Below are positions 19,463-24,968 of a stretch of 24,968 nucleotides of DNA, piece after piece (positions within the stretch are counted from its first letter, which is position 1; each line of letters begins with the position of its first letter). Location: the IMG/VR virus record IMGVR_UViG_3300025941_000012, positions 1-24,968 of that record, one strand, 5' to 3'. This stretch comes from a virus. The position numbers were made by a program, and so were the translations under genes. The notes under the pieces were generated by a model that saw only the letters and a list, made by a program, of their open reading frames with translations, had not been told where the DNA came from and did not search any database.

Positions 19463-20533
19463 ATGACGAGCACCGAGGAACTAGCCCAGCAGGCCGTCGA
19501 CGCCGCCCAAAGGTCGCTCGACGCCAGTGAGGCTGTCCTGGCTGCGGTCACCGCCGAACCAGAACCAGGCCCGCCCGAGGATTCGACTCCCTTCGAGCGG
19601 GCCTGGGCGGCGGTGCAACCACCCGACCTCCCGTGGAACCCCGTCAAGAACATCACGTCCCAGCAGGCGATGCAGTCCTGGATCGGCAGCCGCAAAGCCG
19701 GCGACCACGTCAAAGTGACCGGGTTCCAGTACAACGGCCGGTTGGAGATCCGCGGCGGTGGCCCCTGCTGGCTCGAATGCGACCCCACATTCAAGATCCG
19801 CAACGCCGTCAAAGGCACCAGCAACATCGGCCTCTGGCTCGTCGGGGTCGACGGGATCCACGTCACCGGCTTCCCGCAGGTCTACGACTGCGGCAACCAG
19901 GGCCTGCGCGCCCAGGGCTGCGTCGACACCTACATCGAGGTCGACTGCTTCGACAACGGCGGCAACGGCGCCCTGATCGACGAGTACGAAGGCCGCCCGC
20001 ACGGCACCTACAAGATCCGGGGTGGCGGGAACGGCCGCGGCGCGATGCCGCCAGGCTCGCCAGGCCACGACCCCGCCTACTACGTCCCGGACATGGACCC
20101 GCACGCGCAGAAAGGCACCGGCGTTCACATGATCAACGTCTGGCGCCTCGACCCCGGATCGGTGCTGATGCTCGACTGCGACCGCGACCAGCCCTACGGG
20201 GCCGGCATCCAAACCACCGAGCTGCTCGGCACACCCGAAGAACCGGTGATCCTCGCCGTCCGCGCCGAATCGCTCAGTTGCGACGTCAACGTGATACCGC
20301 CATCCTCGAGCGGCGGCCGACAAACAGCCGGGAACGCGTGGCAGCCGTGGGGCGGCGCGCACCGCAACGTCATCGTCGAAGCGATCGAGGTCGGCTCCTG
20401 CGCCCGCGGCGTCGAAGCCGCCTCAAGCTTCACCGACTGCGTCGTCGAATACGGCCGCGTCCAACACCACCGCCTCAACCCAACGTGGAACGCTGGCGGT
20501 GTCACGCTCGAGGATGTCCAACCAACCCCGTGA
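19463..20533 (+). CDS. Right-handed beta-helix tailspike-like protein
   Basis: A 356-residue protein starting at ATG 19463 with no clear ribosome site. Residues 1-45 are helical and acidic (TEELAQQAVDAAQRSLDASE). The rest is a right-handed parallel beta-helix pattern with repeated short strands and turns: VKVTGFQYNGRLEIRGGGPC, NIGLWLVGVDGIHVTGF, GLRAQGCVDTYIEVDCFDNGG, TYKIRGGGNGRG, HRNVIVEAIEVGSCARGVEA. Such folds occur in phage tailspikes and polysaccharide lyases. It lies away from the tail module, between replication and packaging, so it may be a depolymerase or a gene expressed separately. Confidence 0.7.
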   Translation: MTSTEELAQQAVDAAQRSLDASEAVLAAVTAEPEPGPPEDSTPFERAWAAVQPPDLPWNPVKNITSQQAMQSWIGSRKAGDHVKVTGFQYNGRLEIRGGGPCWLECDPTFKIRNAVKGTSNIGLWLVGVDGIHVTGFPQVYDCGNQGLRAQGCVDTYIEVDCFDNGGNGALIDEYEGRPHGTYKIRGGGNGRGAMPPGSPGHDPAYYVPDMDPHAQKGTGVHMINVWRLDPGSVLMLDCDRDQPYGAGIQTTELLGTPEEPVILAVRAESLSCDVNVIPPSSSGGRQTAGNAWQPWGGAHRNVIVEAIEVGSCARGVEAASSFTDCVVEYGRVQHHRLNPTWNAGGVTLEDVQPTP

Positions 20534-20733
20534 CCAGGCTCGTCAAGGTCGCGCTCTGGACCGTTGGCTGGGGATTGGTCTGCGCCGCGTTCGTCGTCGC
20601 CGGCGCAGCCACAGACGGCGACTGGCGACGCCTCAAAACATGGCTGCGCTCCTGGCGCGTCTACATGGGCGACCCGCCGATCCCCGACCGGGTATGGCGA
20701 CGTGACCCCGACGTCATGAGCCCCGACAGGTAG
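20530..20733 (+). CDS. Small single-TM membrane protein
   Basis: A 67-residue protein starting at GTG 20530 (GTGA overlap with the beta-helix gene). One membrane helix at about 5-25 (VKVALWTVGWGLVCAAFVVAGA) is followed by a basic, tryptophan-rich soluble tail (DWRRLKTWLRSWRVYMGDPP). It could be an alternative holin, an anchor, or an exclusion protein. The coupling suggests it works with the beta-helix protein. Confidence 0.6.
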   Translation: MTRLVKVALWTVGWGLVCAAFVVAGAATDGDWRRLKTWLRSWRVYMGDPPIPDRVWRRDPDVMSPDR

Positions 20734-20794
20734 CCGCAAGGTTCCCGCCCCGGTCGATGGTTAGCCTGCCGCAAGGAAGCCACCCGGGGCGGGA
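20733..20794. other. Inverted and direct repeats upstream of terminase (candidate cos region or terminator)
   Basis: Perfect 11-base arms TCCCGCCCCGG (20743-20753) and CCGGGGCGGGA (20784-20794), with the direct repeat GCCGCAAGG at 20733-20741 and 20768-20776. Located in the only sizeable gap before the terminase gene, as cos sites often are. A terminator for the upstream genes is the alternative. Confidence 0.45.
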
Positions 20795-20808
20795 CACACA
20801 ACCAGCGT

Positions 20809-20841
20809 GAAAACCCCTGCAAAACGCCTGTTTTTTAGGCG
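20809..20841 (+). repeat. Copy B of A4C4TGCAAAA...TTTTTTAGGCG element upstream of terminase
   Basis: GAAAACCCCTGCAAAACGC followed by CTGTTTTTTAGGCG, closely matching copy A at 14585-14617 next to attP. It also forms a CGCCT-GTTTTTT-AGGCG hairpin (20825-20841). Together with the palindrome before it, it fills the 20734-20902 gap, which otherwise holds only a short CA repeat near 20873-20885. Confidence 0.5.
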
Positions 20842-20902
20842 GGGCGCGCATGCTTGACCCCGCAATCAGATCGCACACACACACAGCCGATCGGAGCCCA
20901 CG

Positions 20903-22621
20903 TTGGCAGGGTTGACGACAGCGCAGGGGTATGGGCGCCAGCATCAGCTGCATCGGCAGAGATGGGCAGCGGTGGTGCTCGCGGGCCGTGTGCAGTGCGC
21001 CCGTTGCGGTGAGCTGATCCGGCCGGGCGAGCCGTGGGATCTCGGGCATGTCGATGGTGACCGGTCGCGGTATGCGGGGCCGGAGCATGAGCGGTGCAAC
21101 CGGGCGACGTCGGGCCGGAACAGGTTCCTGCTCGAGCTCGAGCCTGAACGGGCGGGGCTGCCCGCCGATGACCGGTGTTGGCGGGTGCCGTGGCTCAAGA
21201 ACCTCCGTGAGGTGCCGGAGGACGCGACCTGGCCGCGGTTGATGACGGTGCCGCACCCGCGGGCTGTCGGTTCGCTGGGTGACGAGTTCGCGGACTGGGC
21301 GGAGGAGCGGTCGGGGAAGCCGTTGCGCTGGTGGCAGCGGTTGGTCGCGACGCGGGCGCTCGAGGTCGACGACGCCGGCGAGCTGGTGTGGGAGACGGTG
21401 CTGTTGACGATGGCGCGGCAGTTGGGGAAGTCGTGGCTGCTGCGGGAGGTGCTGCTGTGGCGGATCCATCAGGGCGACCGGTTCGGGGAGCCGCAGACGG
21501 TGGTGCATATCGCGATGAACCTGGCGGTGGTGAAGGAGGTGCAGCGCGACGCGCGGCTGTGGGCGGCGCACGACCCGGGCCGGTACAGGATCGTGCAGAC
21601 GAACGGGCAGGAGTACATCGAGCTGCGCGAGGACGGGTCGCGGTGGCTGCTGCGGGCCCGCTCGGGCACGTACGGGTTTTCGGCGAACCTGGCGGCGGTC
21701 GACGAGGTGTGGAAGGTCGACAGCGAGGCGGTCGACGACGGGTTGGCGCCGACGATGGTCGAGCGGGCGCAGGCGCAGCTGTGGCTGGTCTCGACGGCGC
21801 ACCGGATGGCGACACCGCTGATGCTCCGCGAACGGAAGGTCGCGCTCGACGATCTGGAGACGGCCGAGAACGCGATGCTGCTGGTCGAGTGGTCGGCGCC
21901 GGAGATGTGCGAGCTCGACGATCTGGCGTCGTGGCGGTTGGCGTCGCCGCACTGGACGCCGAAGCGGCAGCGGCTGATCGCGCGCCGGCTCGAGGCGGCG
22001 CAGGCGAACGAGACGTTGGACGCGACCGAGCCGGATGCGGTGCAGGCGTTCCGGGCGCAGTGGCTGAATCAGTGGCCGCGGATGCCGATGAGCGCCGGGG
22101 AAGCTTTGCTACCGGAGGGGCTGTGGGAGAAACTCGCGGAGCATGTGGAGTCGGACGGGCCGTTGTGGTTGGCGCTCGAGGACGACTTCGGGTTGGGCGC
22201 GGCGGTCGGTGCGGCGGCGCAGCTCGACGACGGCCGGATCGAGGTCGCCGGCTGGCGGTTCGATGACTGGGATCAGGCGGTCGGGTGGGCGGCGCTGCTC
22301 GCCGGCCGGCCGGTGCGGCAGCTGCTGGTGGGCGCATCGATGTTGGACCGGATGCCGCCGGGGACGGTGCCGCGGCCGCTGCCGGCGGCGGTGGCGCAGA
22401 CCCGGGTCGGGCTCGCGGTGTTCCGCGACCTCGCGATGAACGGGATGCTCGTTCACGAGCCGGACACGAAGGACCTCGACCACGCGCTCGAGCAGACGAA
22501 GGTGCGTGAGTTGCCGACTGGTCTGACGCTCGCGTCGCGCGACCAGGCGCACGTGGTGAAGGCGGCGGCGTGGGCGGTATCGGCCGCGCACCGGCCGAGC
22601 AGGATCCCGGCGATCCGTTGA
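20903..22621 (+). CDS. HNH endonuclease-large terminase fusion
   Basis: A 572-residue protein starting at TTG 20903 with GGAG about 8 bases before. Residues 1-75 form a phage HNH nuclease: Cys32-x2-Cys35, DLGHVD with His49, and GPEHERCNRATSGR with His62, Cys65 and Asn66. From about 90 on it is a large terminase: Walker A ARQLGKS at 171-177, Walker B LAAVDE at 263-268, coupling STAH at 297-300, then a nuclease domain with acidic LALEDDFGLGAA. HNH proteins are usually a separate gene beside TerL in cos phages; here both lie in one frame. No small terminase gene is recognised. Confidence 0.85.
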   Translation: MAGLTTAQGYGRQHQLHRQRWAAVVLAGRVQCARCGELIRPGEPWDLGHVDGDRSRYAGPEHERCNRATSGRNRFLLELEPERAGLPADDRCWRVPWLKNLREVPEDATWPRLMTVPHPRAVGSLGDEFADWAEERSGKPLRWWQRLVATRALEVDDAGELVWETVLLTMARQLGKSWLLREVLLWRIHQGDRFGEPQTVVHIAMNLAVVKEVQRDARLWAAHDPGRYRIVQTNGQEYIELREDGSRWLLRARSGTYGFSANLAAVDEVWKVDSEAVDDGLAPTMVERAQAQLWLVSTAHRMATPLMLRERKVALDDLETAENAMLLVEWSAPEMCELDDLASWRLASPHWTPKRQRLIARRLEAAQANETLDATEPDAVQAFRAQWLNQWPRMPMSAGEALLPEGLWEKLAEHVESDGPLWLALEDDFGLGAAVGAAAQLDDGRIEVAGWRFDDWDQAVGWAALLAGRPVRQLLVGASMLDRMPPGTVPRPLPAAVAQTRVGLAVFRDLAMNGMLVHEPDTKDLDHALEQTKVRELPTGLTLASRDQAHVVKAAAWAVSAAHRPSRIPAIR

Positions 22622-22673
22622 TTTTCTCGTCCTTCCCGACCGGTTTAGTCGAAAAGCCGTACACTCGGCGGTG

Positions 22674-23930
22674 ATGGGCCTGTTTACCAGGGCCATCCGG
22701 CCCGCTGATTCCTCCGGTGAGATCCCGAACGGGAACGATCCCGTGACGGCAGCGCCCGGGACCGTTGGCCCCCCCTCCGCGGTTCCGGGCGACCCTAGCG
22801 GCGTCGTCATCACCGGCGACGACCCGCCTTGGACACCCCTGCCGCGGGTGCTGCCGTCGGCGTGGTCTGGGTGGCCGGACGGGTGGCAGGCCACGTGGGG
22901 CAGCGGCATCATGCGCCTCACCGATATCGCGTGGGCGTGCGTCGACCTCAACGCGTCGCTGCTGTCGACGATGCCGCCCTACCTGGTGAACGCCGCGCCG
23001 ACGTTGGACGCGGGCTGGATGACGAACCCCGACCCGGACGTGTACACGTCGTGGGAGGAGTTCGCGAAGCAGCTGTTCACGGACTTCCAGATGGGCGAGG
23101 CGTTCGTGCTTGCGACCTCAAGATACTCAACCGGCTGGCCGGCCAGGTTCCACGTCGTCGCGCCGTGGTACGTCGAGATCACGTTGCAGCAGGGGCTGCG
23201 CCGGTACGCGATCGGCGGCGAGGACGTCACCGACGACATGCTCCACCTGCGCTACTCGTCCCGGGTCGGTTACCTGCACGGGCAGGGGCCGCTGGATGCC
23301 GGCGCGGCACGGGTGGTGGCGGCGCAGACGCTGATGAACTACGCGTCTTCCCTGGTCGCGAATGGCGGCGTGCCGACGTCGGTGCTCGAGCACCCGGACG
23401 AGCTCACGCCGGCGCAGGCGCAGACGCTGAAAGCCGAATGGGTGCAAGCGAGGATCAGCGGGATCGGCGAGCCGGCGGTGCTGTCGGGGGGGATCACGTG
23501 GAAGCCGGTGCAGCTGAACGCGCAGGACATGGCGCTGGTGGAGCTGGCGCAGTTCAACGAGTCCCGGATCGCCGTCATGCTCGGCGTCCCACCCCATTTG
23601 GTCGGATTGTCGTCCGGGCCCGACTCGATGACCTACAAGAACGTCCAGTCGATCTTCGACTACCACTGGCGCGCCGGCCTGCGGCCGAAGGCGCAGACCG
23701 TGATGTCGGGGCTGTCCGGCTGGCTGCTCCCCAGGGGCACGTCGGTGGAGGTGAACCGTGACGCGTACACGCAGCCGGCCCCGTTGGAGCGGGCGCAGAC
23801 CGCGCAGATCCTCAACAGCATCGTCGACAAGAACGGTAACCCGGCGATGACGGTGGAGGAGATCCGCGACCGGGAACGCCTCGACGACTCCACCACTCCG
23901 CAGGACCTATCGGAAGGGATCCTGAAATGA
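22674..23930 (+). CDS. Portal protein (HK97 gp3 family)
   Basis: A 418-residue protein starting at ATG 22674 (GTG 22671 just before is an alternative). Portal features: IMRLTDIAWACVDLNASLLS near the start, a wing with AFVLATSRYSTGWPARFHVVAP, MLHLRYSSR...YLHGQGPLDAGAARVV, NGGVPTSVL, ALVELAQFNESRIAVMLGVPPHLVGL and SIFDYHWRAGLRPKAQ. It forms the dodecameric ring through which DNA is packed. It is followed by the protease in an ATGA overlap. A weak TACACT (22660-22665) 8 bases upstream could be a -10, without a clear -35. Confidence 0.88.
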   Translation: MGLFTRAIRPADSSGEIPNGNDPVTAAPGTVGPPSAVPGDPSGVVITGDDPPWTPLPRVLPSAWSGWPDGWQATWGSGIMRLTDIAWACVDLNASLLSTMPPYLVNAAPTLDAGWMTNPDPDVYTSWEEFAKQLFTDFQMGEAFVLATSRYSTGWPARFHVVAPWYVEITLQQGLRRYAIGGEDVTDDMLHLRYSSRVGYLHGQGPLDAGAARVVAAQTLMNYASSLVANGGVPTSVLEHPDELTPAQAQTLKAEWVQARISGIGEPAVLSGGITWKPVQLNAQDMALVELAQFNESRIAVMLGVPPHLVGLSSGPDSMTYKNVQSIFDYHWRAGLRPKAQTVMSGLSGWLLPRGTSVEVNRDAYTQPAPLERAQTAQILNSIVDKNGNPAMTVEEIRDRERLDDSTTPQDLSEGILK

Positions 23931-24574
23931 GCGACACGCTTACCGAGCCGGTCGCGGCGCCGGCGGTGGAGACCCGGTCGGCGCAGGTCGCCGACGTGAA
24001 CTTCCCGAAACGGCTGGTGACGGTGATCGCGATGCCGTACGAGCAGCCAACGACGATCCACACCAACAAACGCTCGTTCACTGAGGTCGTCTCGAGGGGC
24101 GCGTTCGACGGGATCGAGAAACGCGCGAGCCGGATCCGGGCGTACCGCGACCATCGCTACGACAACGTCGTCGGGAAGATCACCGGGATGCACCCGTCCC
24201 GCAGCGAAGGACTCGTCACCGAAGTCAGGATGTTCGGGACCGATCGGGGCGACGAGACGTTGACGCTCTGCGACGAGGACGGGTTGGGCGCATCCGCAGG
24301 GTTCGGTTTGCTGCGCCGCGACGACGGTCGCGTCTGGGACGACGCCGAAGTGTGGGAGGGCCGGTCCGTCCGCCGCCTCAACCGCTTGTGGCTGGACCAC
24401 CTGGCGTTTGTCCCCAACCCCGCCTACCCGGGCGCGACGGTGCTGTCGGTCAGGGATGCCGCTGTGAGGCCACAGGAACCCTTCTCCGGCGACGCGACCC
24501 CGAACCGGGACCGGCTCGCCCTGGAGGAGCAGCGGGCGCTCAAGGCCGAGATAGACCGCCGCTGGTTGCGCTAG
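23927..24574 (+). CDS. Prohead protease (HK97 S78 family)
   Basis: A 215-residue protein starting at ATG 23927 (ATGA overlap with portal). It has the family core: VTVIAMPYEQPTTI, VSRGAFDGI, YRDHRYDNVVGKITG with catalytic histidine near 76, GLGASAGFGLL with the serine near 123, and LDHLAFVPNPAYPGA. It cuts the capsid delta domain after shell assembly. A helical charged C terminus (RLALEEQRALKAEIDRRW) ends it. The next gene is the capsid protein. Confidence 0.88.
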   Translation: MSDTLTEPVAAPAVETRSAQVADVNFPKRLVTVIAMPYEQPTTIHTNKRSFTEVVSRGAFDGIEKRASRIRAYRDHRYDNVVGKITGMHPSRSEGLVTEVRMFGTDRGDETLTLCDEDGLGASAGFGLLRRDDGRVWDDAEVWEGRSVRRLNRLWLDHLAFVPNPAYPGATVLSVRDAAVRPQEPFSGDATPNRDRLALEEQRALKAEIDRRWLR

Positions 24575-24710
24575 AGTCTCCAGCGCACCGAACGCAGGCT
24601 CCTCAACGGCTAGAGACTAAACCGCAGGGCGGGGTCGTTGTAGCAGGGGTTAGGCGCTCGAGCAGGGATCCCACGTCCCCAGTTCGCGCAACCCCGAAAG
24701 GAGCCCCCTG
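24575..24710. promoter_or_regulatory. Leader before major capsid gene
   Basis: A 136-base gap, unusual in a genome where most genes overlap. It holds short inverted arms AGTCTC (24575-24580) and GAGACT (24613-24618) and ends with the strong ribosome site AAAGGAG before ATG 24711. It may carry a promoter or processing structure that raises capsid expression; no confident sigma-70 boxes were found. Confidence 0.35.
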
Positions 24711-24968
24711 ATGGGCGCAACCGACCAGATGATCGCCCGCTACGTCGCGGAGATCGAGGAAAGGCAGCAGTTCGTCGACGGGATCTTCCAGGCCGCCGAC
24801 GGCAAGGACCTGACCGAGGACCAGCTCGAGCTCGTCACCGACACGAAGAAGCGGATGGACGAGGTGAACAAGAAGATCGAGCCGCTCGTCGAGATGCGCC
24901 GCATCTCGGGCGACTCGGCGGAGCGGATCGCCCAGCTCGCCCGGTACATGAGCGATAAGCCGCAGGCG
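24711..24968 (+). CDS. Major capsid protein, 5' part (continues at window start)
   Basis: This is the true start of the major capsid gene. An AAAGGAG ribosome site lies about 8 bases before ATG 24711. The 43 residues encoded before the repeat join are followed in frame by the sequence at base 2, giving a full protein of 398 residues. The N-terminal hundred residues are charged and helical (for example IARYVAEIEERQQF and TKKRMDEVNKKIEPL). This is typical of the HK97 delta or scaffolding domain, which the prohead protease encoded just upstream removes. It is split here only because the circular genome was opened inside it. Confidence 0.9.
   Translation, partial: MGATDQMIARYVAEIEERQQFVDGIFQAADGKDLTEDQLELVTDTKKRMDEVNKKIEPLVEMRRISGDSAERIAQLARYMSDKPQA
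24842..24968. repeat. Terminal direct repeat, copy 2 (circular closure)
   Basis: Second copy of the 127-base overlap, identical to bases 1-127. Joining the copies restores one uninterrupted capsid reading frame from 24711 to 1066. Confidence 0.95.

Noticed and set aside
20873-20885. CA dinucleotide run as a functional repeat
   Set aside because: Only about six units long; noted as part of the pre-terminase gap but too short to call.
22622-22670. Strong promoter before the portal gene
   Set aside because: TACACT (22660-22665) could be a -10, but no -35 at proper spacing matches better than half the consensus. Mentioned only in the portal entry.

Overview
The window is a complete, circularly closed small temperate siphophage genome, or an excised prophage. 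Bases 1-127 are repeated exactly at 24842-24968, so one genome unit is 24,841 bp. The major capsid gene runs across the artificial ends (start 24711, stop 1066). Several features point to a high-GC actinobacterial (Actinomycetota) host: GC-rich codons, frequent GTG starts, 1-4 base gene overlaps, an Rpf-like transglycosylase domain, a CxxCGAxPGxxC zinc finger of the actinophage type, and the gene order. The exact host cannot be named from sequence alone.

Layout, starting at packaging. Packaging and head (20903-24711 and on through 1066): an HNH-TerL fusion, an HK97-type portal, an S78-type prohead protease and an HK97-fold capsid protein. Connectors and tail (1063-10800): two small HeH/Rho-N-type proteins, head-tail connectors, major tail protein, tail assembly chaperones joined by a -1 frameshift at CCCCCCA, tape measure, and minor tail proteins that include collagen-like and PKD-domain fibres. 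Lysis (10822-12193): a CHAP endolysin and a single-TM holin candidate. Lysogeny (12190-14568): a minus-strand small membrane protein, a minus-strand HTH regulator, divergent promoters around a palindromic operator, a Cro/CI-type repressor, a small zinc protein and a tyrosine integrase. Just after the integrase is an attP-like core that resembles the 3' end of a tRNA gene.

Early region (14693-19353): a tightly coupled operon of small genes. It encodes mini zinc-ribbon proteins, an MT-A70 methyltransferase, an Rpf-like protein, a RecT-like protein, and a winged-helix replication initiator that carries the probable origin inside its own gene (two perfect DnaA boxes plus iterons). A beta-helix tailspike-like gene and a small membrane protein (19463-20733) separate this region from packaging.

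The most unusual feature is a family of twelve related 21-base elements (consensus near CTAGCGGACGGTAATCCC + AGT, or CTTCCGGATTCGAATCCC + AGT) between 14619 and 16967. Nearly every gene in this stretch begins with one, placed directly after an RTGA stop/start overlap and encoding an N-terminal L-A/P-D-G/S-N-P-S-Y-R tag. Two genes carry extra in-frame internal copies. The first member of the family is the tRNA-like attP core itself. Conservation at synonymous positions, and one copy read in another frame, suggest that the DNA or RNA is conserved rather than only the peptide. This could be a phage-borne modular cassette system or a start-associated element; I know of no exact described counterpart.
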